From Anderseniella sp963698275 (GTDB lineage: Bacteria; Pseudomonadota; Alphaproteobacteria; Rhizobiales; Aestuariivirgaceae), in the NCBI GenBank assembly GCA_963698275.1, contig CAVOQE010000001.1, positions 1,488,001 to 1,552,000 on the forward strand: a stretch of 64,000 nt of DNA. Reading direction: 5' to 3'. The notes under the pieces are model-generated. The model was given only the letters and a program-made list of their open reading frames with translations. It had not been told where the DNA came from and searched no databases. Positions 1 through 8,647 of this stretch are shown one piece after another. Made by a program: the position numbers and the translations under genes. Numbering within the stretch: the stretch's first letter is position 1; each line of letters begins with the position of its first letter.

Positions 1-82
1 CGGACAGGAACGGATCGATGAGGATTACAGTATTATCGAATTCAACCCGGAAGGCTGAATGTCCAAACCATGTGATTTTCAT
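1..82 (-). CDS. MBL-fold metal-dependent hydrolase (UPF0173-like), N-terminus only
   Basis: The minus strand from position 82 reads MKITWFGHSAFRVEFDNTVI followed by LIDPFLS and then leaves the window. A leading K-I-T-W-x-G-H-S-A-F/R strand and a D-P-F-L turn are typical of the first beta strands of the UPF0173 family of metallo-beta-lactamase-fold hydrolases. A purine-rich ribosome binding site (AAGGGGAA) lies just upstream on the minus strand. The gene is divergent from ruvX, a neighbourhood I know from related alphaproteobacteria. Only 27 codons are visible, so the metal-binding HxHxDH motif cannot be checked and the substrate is unknown. Confidence 0.75.
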   Translation of the reverse strand, partial: MKITWFGHSAFRVEFDNTVILIDPFLS

Positions 83-158
83 GTGTGTTCCCCTTTTCGC
101 ATGGCAGATGCGCGTTGAAGAGTTTGCACCTGCCTGTCTCAGGGCTTAAGCAGACAAA

Positions 159-650
159 ATGACAAGCATTCTGTCCAGCCCTGATGAACTGCGTCACCTG
201 CTAACAGGTCCAGCGAGCCTTATCGGCCTGGATTTGGGCAGCAAGACCATCGGAGTGGCGGTTTCAGACAGGTTGCGAACCATCGCGTCTCCGCGCCTTA
301 CAATCAAACGAACCAAGTTCAAGGCAGATGCCGCGCAGCTTCTGGACCTTGCAGGGCAAGAAAAGGCCGCCGGGTTTGTGCTGGGCCTGCCGGTCAATAT
401 GGATGGCTCTCACGGCCCCCGGGTTCAGGCGACGCATGCCTTTGCCCGAAACCTCGCCAAGCTTACCGATTTGCCGATTGCCTTGTGGGATGAACGATTG
501 TCCACCGCGGCGGTCGAACGGATGCTGATTGAGGCCGACAGGTCACGGGCAAGACGGGCTCAACTCGTCGACAAACTGGCGGCTGCCTGGATATTGCAGG
601 GCGCGCTGGACCGGTTGGCCGGCGCCGCACCTTGTGCGCCCGGGGCCTGA
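159..650 (+). CDS. ruvX: RuvX/YqgF family putative pre-16S rRNA nuclease / Holliday junction resolvase
   Basis: A 163-residue protein of the RNase H-like YqgF family. The first strand carries the catalytic Asp in LIGLDLGSKTIGVAVSD (about residues 21-37), followed by FVLGLPVNMDGS with the family's G-L-P motif, and WDERLSTAAVERML near residue 110. The late acidic residue lies in QLVDKLAAAWIL. Members process the 5' end of 16S rRNA in E. coli and were earlier proposed as Holliday junction resolvases. Length is a little above the usual 140-150 because of an N-terminal extension of about 18 residues. It is followed after 5 bp by a transporter gene on the same strand. Confidence 0.93.
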   Translation: MTSILSSPDELRHLLTGPASLIGLDLGSKTIGVAVSDRLRTIASPRLTIKRTKFKADAAQLLDLAGQEKAAGFVLGLPVNMDGSHGPRVQATHAFARNLAKLTDLPIALWDERLSTAAVERMLIEADRSRARRAQLVDKLAAAWILQGALDRLAGAAPCAPGA

Positions 651-655
651 TACTC

Positions 656-1597
656 ATGGATGTTTTCAACAGTATCCTGCCGATCTTCATCCTTGTCGTT
701 GTCGGCAACATCATCCGGCGCACCGGTGTCGTGCCGATGGAGGACTGGAAGGGTGTCGAACTGATATGTTTCTGGCTGTTCTTCCCGGCCATCCTCTGTT
801 TCACGCTGGCAACCGTTGATCTCAAAAATCTGCCTATCGGTTCGCTGAGCATCACTGTTCTGGCGGTGACCGGCATAATGTGGACCATACTTTTCGCACT
901 CAAGCCGGTGCTGCAATCCAGAAACGCCATGACCAATGCTGAATTCACCTCGGTTTTTCAGGCAGGCTCACGGTTTCATGGTTTCATCGCCCTGGCCATC
1001 GTCCTGAAACTCTATGGTGAAACCGGCGCAGCATATGTCGCCATCATCATGGCCCTGCTGGTGCCGCCGATCAATATTGTCAACATCGTCGTGCTGGCGG
1101 CATTTGGCAAAGGTCAGACACCCAGTCTCGGCAATATTGGCCGGGTTGTAATTCGAAACCCAATCATCTGGGGTGCGATGATCGGTTTGAGCATCAATTT
1201 CTCCGGGCTGGGTCTGTGGGAGCCGGCACAGACCACGCTTGACCTGCTTGGCAGCGCAGCGCTTGGCGCCGGCCTGTTGGCCGTAGGGGCCGGACTACGC
1301 ATCAAGGCAGCGCTGAAACCAAGCCTGCTGGTATGGATCGGAGTGCTCGCAAGACTGGTGATGACGCCCCTGCTCGTCGTTCTGCTGGCCTGGGCAACCG
1401 GTCTCAAGGGCGAGGCGTTCGAGGCCGCAATGATCTGTGCTGCGGTGCCGACGGCGATGAACGGCTACGTTCTGGCGCGCACCATGGGCGGTGACGCCGA
1501 ACTATATGCCGCCACGGCCACTGTGCAGACGGCTCTTTCTTTCGGCACCATTCCGCTGGTAATCTGGTTGTCGCGGCATATTCAGTGGCTGGGCTGA
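656..1597 (+). CDS. AEC-family (auxin efflux carrier-like) transporter
   Basis: A 313-residue, very hydrophobic protein with about ten membrane segments, starting MDVFNSILPIFILVVVGNII, which matches the opening helix of the AEC/BASS-type permeases. The C-terminal half has the conserved A-A-V-P-T-A-M-N-G-Y-V-L-A segment where most AEC proteins carry P-x-A/S-x-N-A-x-x-x-A. I chose the ATG at 656 because the longer reading from a TTG at 632 overlaps ruvX and adds residues unlike the family. These carriers export or import small organic acids or malonate-like compounds; the substrate here cannot be told from the sequence. Confidence 0.85.
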   Translation: MDVFNSILPIFILVVVGNIIRRTGVVPMEDWKGVELICFWLFFPAILCFTLATVDLKNLPIGSLSITVLAVTGIMWTILFALKPVLQSRNAMTNAEFTSVFQAGSRFHGFIALAIVLKLYGETGAAYVAIIMALLVPPINIVNIVVLAAFGKGQTPSLGNIGRVVIRNPIIWGAMIGLSINFSGLGLWEPAQTTLDLLGSAALGAGLLAVGAGLRIKAALKPSLLVWIGVLARLVMTPLLVVLLAWATGLKGEAFEAAMICAAVPTAMNGYVLARTMGGDAELYAATATVQTALSFGTIPLVIWLSRHIQWLG

Positions 1598-1677
1598 GTT
1601 TGTCGCCAAACGGGGTCGCTAACAGGCGTTTGGCATGGTAAGCTGTGCAAACACTAACCAACTTGCACCATTCCTGC

Positions 1678-1706
1678 TTGCACTTGGTTCAAAGCGTGCC
1701 TATAGA
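1678..1706 (+). promoter_or_regulatory. Putative sigma-70-type promoter of pyrB
   Basis: A TTGCAC element (1678-1683) and a TATAGA element (1701-1706) are separated by exactly 17 bp. Transcription would start near 1713, only about four bases before the pyrB ATG at 1717, and no Shine-Dalgarno sequence is seen, so the message may be leaderless or nearly so. Inferred from consensus only. Confidence 0.5.
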
Positions 1707-1716
1707 CACGCTTTTA

Positions 1717-2688
1717 ATGGCCAAGACATCCTCAGCACCCCGCCCGTTTATCAAGAGCAACAACCTGCTCAGCATTGCAGATCTTTCGCCGACCGAGATC
1801 GGCGCTCTGCTGGACCTTGCCGACACCTATGCAGATGACACCCGCAAGGGCAGCAAGCATGGCAAAATCCTCAAGGGCCTCACCCAGATAAACCTGTTCT
1901 TCGAAAACTCGACCCGGACGCAAAGTTCGTTCGAACTCGCGGGCAAGCGTCTGGGCGCTGATGTTCTGAATATGGCGGTCAGCGCGTCCTCCCTTGCCAA
2001 GGGAGAAACGGTGCTGGATACGGCGATGACCCTCAACGCCATGCGCCCTCACCTGCTCATTGTGCGCCATCAGTCATCCGGCGCTGTCGAACTTTTGGCT
2101 CAAAAGGTTTCCTGCGCGGTCATAAATGCAGGTGACGGCCAGCATGAACACCCAACCCAGGCACTGCTTGATGCGCTCACCATCCGCCGCCATCTGAAAC
2201 GCCTCGAAGGGTTGACGGTTGCCATTTGCGGTGACGTTGCCCACTCGCGCGTTGCGCGGTCAAATATTGCTTTGCTGTCAAAGATGAATGTTCGCCTGAG
2301 GCTGATTGCCCCGCCGACACTTTTGCCGTCGGGCGCGGAAAATCTCGGAACAGAGATTTTCACTGACATGCGCGAGGGCCTGAAAGGCGCGGATGTCGTG
2401 ATGATGTTACGGCTTCAGCTTGAGCGCATGAACGGCAGCTTCATTCCGTCAGCGCGCGAATATTACCGGTTCTTCGGCCTCGATCAGGAAAAACTTGCGA
2501 TAGCCAACAAGGGCGCACTGGTGATGCACCCGGGCCCGATGAACCGCGGCGTGGAAATTGACTCCATCGTTGCCGACGGGGTTCAGTCGGTCATTCGTGA
2601 ACAGGTCGAAATGGGGGTGGCGGCGCGCATGGCAGTTCTCGACGCCCTGTCCCGAAATCTCGACACCTCAAGCAAGGCAGGTTCGTGA
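1717..2688 (+). CDS. pyrB: Aspartate carbamoyltransferase catalytic subunit
   Basis: A 323-residue enzyme that condenses carbamoyl phosphate with L-aspartate in pyrimidine synthesis. The carbamoyl-phosphate loop FFENSTRTQSSFELAGKRLG (about residue 60) contains the S-T-R-T signature. Further expected segments are SSLAKGETVLDT, the H-x-x-Q motif GDGQHEHPTQALLD, and VMMLRLQLERM. The start is the ATG at 1717; a GTG at 1645 would add 24 poorly conserved residues and would lie upstream of the predicted promoter. The stop codon overlaps the next start by one base (TGATG), so it is translationally coupled to a dihydroorotase-like gene. The pair resembles the PyrB-PyrC' complexes of Pseudomonas and alphaproteobacteria. 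Confidence 0.96.
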   Translation: MAKTSSAPRPFIKSNNLLSIADLSPTEIGALLDLADTYADDTRKGSKHGKILKGLTQINLFFENSTRTQSSFELAGKRLGADVLNMAVSASSLAKGETVLDTAMTLNAMRPHLLIVRHQSSGAVELLAQKVSCAVINAGDGQHEHPTQALLDALTIRRHLKRLEGLTVAICGDVAHSRVARSNIALLSKMNVRLRLIAPPTLLPSGAENLGTEIFTDMREGLKGADVVMMLRLQLERMNGSFIPSAREYYRFFGLDQEKLAIANKGALVMHPGPMNRGVEIDSIVADGVQSVIREQVEMGVAARMAVLDALSRNLDTSSKAGS

Positions 2689-4004
2689 TGGCCAGGACCC
2701 CGTCTGCCGCTTCCGAGCGCCGTGCCTATGTGAATGCCAGGCTGTTTGATCCGGCCGGAAAACTGGATCAGACCGGAGGCGTCCTTATTGAAGACGGTGT
2801 CATCAAATGGATGGGTGCGGCGGTCACCCGAGCCAGCCTGCCGGAAGGCACCAACACAACCGATGTCAAGGGCGCACTGCTGGTACCTGGCCTGGTTGAC
2901 ATGCGGGTGTTTACCGGTGAGCCGGGATCAGAACACCGCGAAACGCTGCAAAGCGCCTCGCGGGCCGCCGCGGCCGGTGGTGTCACTTCAATCGTCATTC
3001 AACCCAACACTCAGCCGGTCATGGATGACGCGTCGATCATCGATTTCATCCTGCGCCGGGCACAGGACACCGCTGATGTCAGGGTGTATCCGATGGCGGC
3101 CATCACCAAGGACCTGAATGGCGAGAAAATGACCGAATTCGGCCTGCTCAAGGAAGCCGGCGCGGTTGCTGTTACAGATGCCATACACTCGGTGCGCAAT
3201 TCCAAGGTATTAAGCCGGGCCATGAAATATGCCGGCAATTTCAATCTGCTGCTGGTGCAGCACGTTGAAGATTCCGATCTGGCCGGCGGTGTCATGCATT
3301 CCGGCGAGTCGGCCACAAGACTGGGATTGCCCGGCATTCCGGCGGCAGCCGAACTGATCGCACTTGAACGTGATATCCGGCTGGTCGAGATGACCGGTGC
3401 CCCCTACCACGCAGCTCAAATCTCCTGTGCAGCATCGCTTGATGTTATTCGCCATGCCAAGGAAAGAGGCCTGCCGGTGTCGTGCGGTGTTTCAATCAAT
3501 CACCTGACCCTGAACGAGCATGACATCGGCGCTTATCGCACATTCTTTAAACTGTCCCCGCCATTAAGGCGCGAGGATGATCGCAAGGCGTTAGTCGCCG
3601 GCGTTGCGGACGGAACCATAGACGTCATCGTTTCAAGTCATGACCCGCAGGATGCCGATACCAAGAGAGTACCCTTTTCGGAAGCCGCATTCGGGGCAAT
3701 CGGCCTGGAGACATTGCTGTCAGCGGGATTGTCTCTGGTACATTCCGATCAATTGCCGCTGGAACGCCTGATCGAGGCAACGACCGATGCGCCGGCCCGC
3801 CTGCTCAATATCCAGGGTGGACGGCTGCAACAGGGCGGCAATGCCGATTTTGCAATCGTTGACATGACTGCTCCCTGGGTGGTTGACGCAGACCTGCTCA
3901 AATCGGCGTCACGCAACACAACTTTCGAGACCCGTGCATTTGAAGGCCGTGTCACGGAAACCATTGTCGGCGGCCACAGTGTGTATAAACTGTCTGATCA
4001 CTGA
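2688..4004 (+). CDS. Dihydroorotase-like protein without the HxH metal motif (PyrC'-type)
   Basis: A 438-residue amidohydrolase-superfamily protein matching class I dihydroorotase over its length, e.g. LVPGLVDMRVFTGEPGSEHR, RAAAAGGVTSIVIQPNTQPV and GLLKEAGAVAVTDA. In active enzymes the second strand reads D-x-H-x-H-x-R-E-P-G; here the same place reads D-M-R-V-F-T-G-E-P-G, so both metal-binding histidines are missing. The later metal Asp region (T-D-H-A-P-H in active enzymes) reads S-S-H-D-P-Q-D. This matches the inactive PyrC' partners that support PyrB assembly. An active dihydroorotase would then be encoded elsewhere. It overlaps pyrB by one base. The annotation pyrC seen in databases for such proteins would be misleading. 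Confidence 0.88.
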   Translation: MARTPSAASERRAYVNARLFDPAGKLDQTGGVLIEDGVIKWMGAAVTRASLPEGTNTTDVKGALLVPGLVDMRVFTGEPGSEHRETLQSASRAAAAGGVTSIVIQPNTQPVMDDASIIDFILRRAQDTADVRVYPMAAITKDLNGEKMTEFGLLKEAGAVAVTDAIHSVRNSKVLSRAMKYAGNFNLLLVQHVEDSDLAGGVMHSGESATRLGLPGIPAAAELIALERDIRLVEMTGAPYHAAQISCAASLDVIRHAKERGLPVSCGVSINHLTLNEHDIGAYRTFFKLSPPLRREDDRKALVAGVADGTIDVIVSSHDPQDADTKRVPFSEAAFGAIGLETLLSAGLSLVHSDQLPLERLIEATTDAPARLLNIQGGRLQQGGNADFAIVDMTAPWVVDADLLKSASRNTTFETRAFEGRVTETIVGGHSVYKLSDH

Positions 4005-4040
4005 CAGGTGCTGTTCATCAAATGCTGGAGTTCTCGGCGA

Positions 4041-4670
4041 ATGGAATCAGTTTTTGGAATGAACCCGCAATTGCTCGGCCTGATTTCGCTATGGTTCGGG
4101 CTGGGCTATTTATGCGGCTCAATTCCCTTTGGCATTCTGGTTGCCAGGGTCTTCGGCCTCGGAAACCTCCGGGAGATTGGTTCCGGTAATATCGGGGCCA
4201 CGAATGTTTTGCGGACCGGCAGCAAGCCTGCAGCCGCCGCGACCCTGCTCCTGGATGCCCTGAAAGGAACGCTGCCGGTTGTTGCCGCGTTGAATCTGGC
4301 CGACACCGACATGGCAATTGCAGCCGGTTTCGGAGCGTTCATCGGCCACATTCTGCCGATATGGCTCGGGTTCAAGGGCGGAAAAGGTGTTGCTACCTAT
4401 GTTGGAATTCTGCTGGGCTTTGGATGGCCATTCCTCGTCGTGTTTGGTGTCATCTGGCTGACGCTTGCCGTTTCGCTGCGCTATTCATCACTCGCTGCAT
4501 TGCTGGCGTCACTGGCTGTGCCGGCTTACGGCTTCTACGCCGGCAATATGAAACTGGCGCTGGCGCTTCTTGCCATGACCTGCATTGTTTACCTGACCCA
4601 TCGGGAAAACATCGTCCGGCTGGTTAAGGGCGAAGAAACACGCATTGGCTCAAAACCTGAACCCTCATGA
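4041..4670 (+). CDS. plsY: Acyl-phosphate:glycerol-3-phosphate acyltransferase PlsY
   Basis: A membrane protein of about 209 residues that acylates glycerol-3-phosphate using acyl phosphate in the first step of phospholipid synthesis. The three family motifs are visible: GYLCGSIPFGIL (motif 1), GSGNIGATNVLR with the phosphate-binding loop, and HILPIWLGFKGGKGVATYVG (motif 3). About five to six membrane helices are present. The start is uncertain: ATG at 4041 or 4059, with a GTG at 4008 as a longer option; conservation begins after the 4059 ATG. Its last bases overlap dprA (ATGA), so the two are probably co-transcribed. Confidence 0.94.
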   Translation: MESVFGMNPQLLGLISLWFGLGYLCGSIPFGILVARVFGLGNLREIGSGNIGATNVLRTGSKPAAAATLLLDALKGTLPVVAALNLADTDMAIAAGFGAFIGHILPIWLGFKGGKGVATYVGILLGFGWPFLVVFGVIWLTLAVSLRYSSLAALLASLAVPAYGFYAGNMKLALALLAMTCIVYLTHRENIVRLVKGEETRIGSKPEPS

Positions 4671-5848
4671 GCGATACCGCGAAGCTCTCAGACATTTCAG
4701 ATGAAGAACGGGCGTGCCGCCTGCAATTGGCTCAAAGTGACAATATCGGACCAGCGACGTATCATCAGTTGCTGGACATATACGGTACTGCATCAGAAGC
4801 CATGATCGCCCTGCCCGATCTGGCGTCAGGCGTTACCCGAGGACGCCGCATCCGCTTGTATTCGCGTGAACGCGCCATGCGGGATATTGAGAGAACACAT
4901 GACTGTGGCGGGCAGATCATAACCCATGGTGAACCGGTATTTCCGCGACTTCTGGCTGAAACCGTCAACCCGCCGCCGGTATTGTTTGTTGCGGGTAAAA
5001 CCGACCTGCTGCTCCAGCCCACGTGCGCTATTGTCGGGTCGCGCAATTCATCTGCCAATGGCAAGCGCTTTGCCCGCGATGTTGCCAAAGGACTTGGACA
5101 GTCCGGCTGGCTGATTGCATCGGGCCTGGCGCGCGGCATAGACACAGCCGCACACGAGGCTTCACTTGATCAAGGCACGATTGCCGTTATAGCGACCGGC
5201 CTTGACGTGATCTATCCACCAGAAAATGCAGACCTTCATGCACAAATCGCTTCGGATGGCTGTGTCGTATCAGAAATGCCGCCTGGTACACAGCCGCGGG
5301 CAGAACTGTTTCCGCGCCGGAACAGGATCATTGCGGGGCTGGCAGCCGGTGTTGTCGTGATAGAAGCGGCCATGCGGTCGGGTTCACTGATCACGGCGCG
5401 TCTGGCCAATGAGATCGGGCGCGACGTGTTTTCCGTGCCGGGTTCGCCTTTCGATCCAAGATCTGAGGGTACAAACAGGTTGATTCAGGATGGCGCGATG
5501 CTGGTGACATCACCCCGCGATGTCCTCGATGTACTCGAACGCAGTCATTTATATGCACAAGGGCCCGGCCGCGATAATCAGCCGCTGTGTCCACCCGTCT
5601 CCGGGACGGGCGGACATCGGATGGAGGATAGGGGCAGTACAGGCACGTCGCTGAGCGATAAGCTGAAGGTGGATGATAGCCACCGGCAAACCGTCATGGA
5701 TCTGCTGGGTCCTGATCCGGTCGAAGTAGATGTTGTTGTACGGGAATCCGGGTTGCCGTCCCGGCTTGTGCAGATGGTGATCATGGAACTTGATCTGACC
5801 GGACGTCTGGAAAGACACCCCGGACAAAGAGTATCACTTATTGTCTAG
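4667..5848 (+). CDS. dprA: DNA-processing protein DprA/Smf
   Basis: A 393-residue protein that loads RecA on incoming single-stranded DNA during natural transformation. The Rossmann-like core is clear: CAIVGSRNSSANGKRFARDV, GLARGIDTAAHEASL, TIAVIATGLDVIYPPEN, FPRRNRIIAGLAAGVVVIEA and GSLITARLANEIGRDVFSVP. An N-terminal SAM-like segment precedes it. The last 60 residues (LLGPDPVEVDVVVRESGL onward) look like the winged-helix DprA C-terminal domain. A less conserved linker of about 50 residues (5,555-5,660) separates the two. It overlaps plsY by 4 bp. Confidence 0.95.
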   Translation: MSDTAKLSDISDEERACRLQLAQSDNIGPATYHQLLDIYGTASEAMIALPDLASGVTRGRRIRLYSRERAMRDIERTHDCGGQIITHGEPVFPRLLAETVNPPPVLFVAGKTDLLLQPTCAIVGSRNSSANGKRFARDVAKGLGQSGWLIASGLARGIDTAAHEASLDQGTIAVIATGLDVIYPPENADLHAQIASDGCVVSEMPPGTQPRAELFPRRNRIIAGLAAGVVVIEAAMRSGSLITARLANEIGRDVFSVPGSPFDPRSEGTNRLIQDGAMLVTSPRDVLDVLERSHLYAQGPGRDNQPLCPPVSGTGGHRMEDRGSTGTSLSDKLKVDDSHRQTVMDLLGPDPVEVDVVVRESGLPSRLVQMVIMELDLTGRLERHPGQRVSLIV

Positions 5849-6039
5849 CCCGGGTTTCGCCGTGACAGCTTATGCCGCCATATCGGCCGGGGCAACCGGA
5901 GCCGTTTCGGGCCGGTTACCAACTATCAATGTCCAAGGTTCTTGCGCGAAGCGGTCGTTTGGCCCTATGACGCTTGACCTGAAACAACCCCCGCACCATG
6001 TGCAGGGTTCGCTTTAAGCACAGGATTATCCGCTTCACC

Positions 6040-8646
6040 ATGAATGTAGTTGTCGTAGAATCGCCCGCAAAAGCAAAGACCATCAACAAATATCTGGGCA
6101 GCGACTATCACGTCCTGGCCTCCTATGGCCATATCCGTGACCTGCCGGCCAAGGATGGCTCGGTCAACCCCGATGACGATTTTGCAATGCTGTGGGAAAT
6201 GGATTCGAAATCGTCCAAACGGCTCGGCGATATCGCAACCGCGCTCAAGACAGCCGACACACTGATCCTGGCAACTGACCCTGATCGTGAAGGCGAAGCG
6301 ATTTCCTGGCATGTTCTCGAGGTGCTCAATCGCAAGGGAGCCATGAAGGACAAGCATGTCGAGCGGGTTGTGTTCAATGCCATAACCAAGACCGCCGTGC
6401 TGGACGCCATGAAAAATCCGCGCCAGATCGATAATGCGCTGGTTGAAGCCTACCTGGCCCGGCGCGCGCTGGATTACCTTGTTGGCTTCAATCTGTCTCC
6501 GGTCCTGTGGCGCAAGCTGCCGGGAGCCCGGTCTGCCGGTCGCGTTCAATCTGTTGCGTTGCGCCTCATCTGCGAACGTGAGCTGGAAATTGAAGCGTTC
6601 ATCAAGGACGAGTACTGGACCATTGAAGCCGCCATGAAGACGGGCGCCGGACAGCCGTTTGCTGCCCGTCTGCAGGCGATTGACGGCAACAAGCTGAACA
6701 AGCTCGACATCGGCAATGAAACCGCTGCGCGTGCCATTGAAGCCGCATTGAAGGAAGCCCGGTTCATGGTCGGGTCGGTAGAAACCAAGCCGGCAAAGCG
6801 TCATCCGTCGCCACCTTTCACAACGTCCACCCTGCAGCAGGAAGCATCACGCAAGCTTGGTTTTTCCTCGCAACGCACCATGCAGGTTGCGCAAAAACTG
6901 TATGAGGGCGTTACGCTGAACGGAGAGGTCACCGGCCTCATCACCTACATGCGGACCGACGGCGTGCAGATGGCCAATGAAGCTATTGCAGCAGCCCGCA
7001 ATGTCATTCAGTCGACCTATGGCGAACCCTATTTGCCGTCGGCACCGAGGGTATACAAGTCCAAGGCCAAGAACGCCCAGGAAGCGCATGAAGCAATCCG
7101 GCCAACGGAACTGTCACGCGCGCCCGAGGAAGTTCGCAGTGTGCTCGATGCAGACCAGTATGCGCTTTATGTGCTGGTGTGGAAGCGCACCATGGCCAGC
7201 CAGATGGAAAGCGCCGACTTCGAGCGCACCAGTGCCGATATCACCACCACCGGCAATGACGGCAAACCATATAGCCTGCGTGCCAACGGCTCGGTACTGA
7301 AATTCGACGGTTTCCTGAAAGTCTATGAGGAAGGCAAGGACGACACCGAGGACGAAGACGACAAGCGCCTTCCGCAATTGACCAAGGGTGACGTTGTCGG
7401 GGCGCAGAAGATAGAGCCGGTACAGCACTTTACCGAACCGCCGCCGCGCTATTCGGAAGCGTCGCTGATCAAGCGCATGGAAGAACTGGGTATCGGGCGT
7501 CCGTCGACCTACACCGCTATTCTGACCGTGTTGAAAGACCGCGGCTATGTTCGCATGGATGCCAAGCGGTTGATCCCGGAAGACAAGGGACGGCTGGTCA
7601 CGGCGTTCCTGGAGTCGTTTTTCAAACGCTATGTACAATATGATTTTACCGCTGATCTGGAAGAACAACTGGATCTGGTGTCGGCGGGCAACAAAAACTG
7701 GAAGCAGCTTCTGAGTGACTTCTGGCAGGATTTCTCCAACCAGATCGACGGCACCAAGGAACTGCGGGTTACCCACGTCCTGGATGCCCTGAACGATCTT
7801 CTCGAAAACCACGTGTTCCCGGAGCGCGAGGATGGCACCCACCGCCGGGCATGTCCGTCCTGTGACAATGGCCAGTTATCCCTGAAACTGGGAAAATTCG
7901 GCGCCTTTGTCGGTTGTTCCAACTATCCCGAGTGCCGGTTCACCAAGCAGCTTGGCACACCCGGAGAAGGCGATGCGTCTCTGGTGCCGGCCGATGGCAT
8001 TGTGCTGGGCCAGGATCCGGAAACCGGACAACCGATCACCCGCCATGACGGACGCTTTGGTCCTTATGTGCAGTTGGGCAAGGCTGAAGACGGTGAGAAA
8101 CCACCGCGCTCGTCCATTCCGAAAACCATCAAGCCCGATGAAATCGATCTGGCGTTCGCCTTGCGGCTATTGTCGCTGCCGCGCGAAGTCGGCATGCACC
8201 CGGAAAGCGGCAAGCCCATAACAGCGGGCCTGGGCCGCTATGGGCCGTTCGTGCTGCATGAAGGTGTTTATGCCAACCTCAGTGATTTTGAGGAAATCTT
8301 TAATGTCGGCCTCAACCGTGCGGTTGACCTCATTGCCGAGAAAGTCGCCAGCCGCGGCAAACGTGGTCAGCAAAGCGCCCTGAAAGATCTTGGCGCCCAC
8401 CCTGATGGCGGCGGCAACGTACTGGTGATGGATGGCCGGTATGGCCCCTATGTCAAGTTTGGCAAGATCAATGCCACATTGCCGAAAGACATAACGCCTG
8501 AAAATGTCACAATGGAGCAGGCAGTTGAACTGATTACAGCCAAAGGCGGCGCCAAGCCCAAGAAGAAGGCAGCCAAGAAAAAGCCTGCCAAGAAGGCCGC
8601 CAAGAAGAAGGCAGCTAAAAAGACCGCGACGAAAGCAGAAGGCTGA
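6040..8646 (+). CDS. topA: DNA topoisomerase I (type IA)
   Basis: An 868-residue enzyme that relaxes negative supercoils. The TOPRIM domain opens with MNVVVVESPAKAKTINKYLG and has ATDPDREGEAISWH with the D-x-D-x-E acidic triad. The active-site tyrosine is in GLITYMRTDGV (about residue 307). The C-terminal part has one four-Cys zinc finger (ACPSC...GCSNYPEC, about residue 605), then three repeats of the R-Y/F-G-P-Y/F-V type and a tail very rich in Lys and Ala (about 30 residues). An upstream in-frame ATG at 5998 would add 14 unconserved residues, so the ATG at 6040 is preferred. The rnr gene follows after 1 bp. Confidence 0.97.
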   Translation: MNVVVVESPAKAKTINKYLGSDYHVLASYGHIRDLPAKDGSVNPDDDFAMLWEMDSKSSKRLGDIATALKTADTLILATDPDREGEAISWHVLEVLNRKGAMKDKHVERVVFNAITKTAVLDAMKNPRQIDNALVEAYLARRALDYLVGFNLSPVLWRKLPGARSAGRVQSVALRLICERELEIEAFIKDEYWTIEAAMKTGAGQPFAARLQAIDGNKLNKLDIGNETAARAIEAALKEARFMVGSVETKPAKRHPSPPFTTSTLQQEASRKLGFSSQRTMQVAQKLYEGVTLNGEVTGLITYMRTDGVQMANEAIAAARNVIQSTYGEPYLPSAPRVYKSKAKNAQEAHEAIRPTELSRAPEEVRSVLDADQYALYVLVWKRTMASQMESADFERTSADITTTGNDGKPYSLRANGSVLKFDGFLKVYEEGKDDTEDEDDKRLPQLTKGDVVGAQKIEPVQHFTEPPPRYSEASLIKRMEELGIGRPSTYTAILTVLKDRGYVRMDAKRLIPEDKGRLVTAFLESFFKRYVQYDFTADLEEQLDLVSAGNKNWKQLLSDFWQDFSNQIDGTKELRVTHVLDALNDLLENHVFPEREDGTHRRACPSCDNGQLSLKLGKFGAFVGCSNYPECRFTKQLGTPGEGDASLVPADGIVLGQDPETGQPITRHDGRFGPYVQLGKAEDGEKPPRSSIPKTIKPDEIDLAFALRLLSLPREVGMHPESGKPITAGLGRYGPFVLHEGVYANLSDFEEIFNVGLNRAVDLIAEKVASRGKRGQQSALKDLGAHPDGGGNVLVMDGRYGPYVKFGKINATLPKDITPENVTMEQAVELITAKGGAKPKKKAAKKKPAKKAAKKKAAKKTATKAEG

Positions 8647-8647
8647 T

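Noticed and set aside
2..58. Plus-strand frame reading GQERIDEDYSIIEFNPEG before a stop
   Set aside because: The reverse strand of the same bases gives a recognisable N-terminus (MKITWFGHSAF) with a ribosome binding site, so the plus frame is a shadow.
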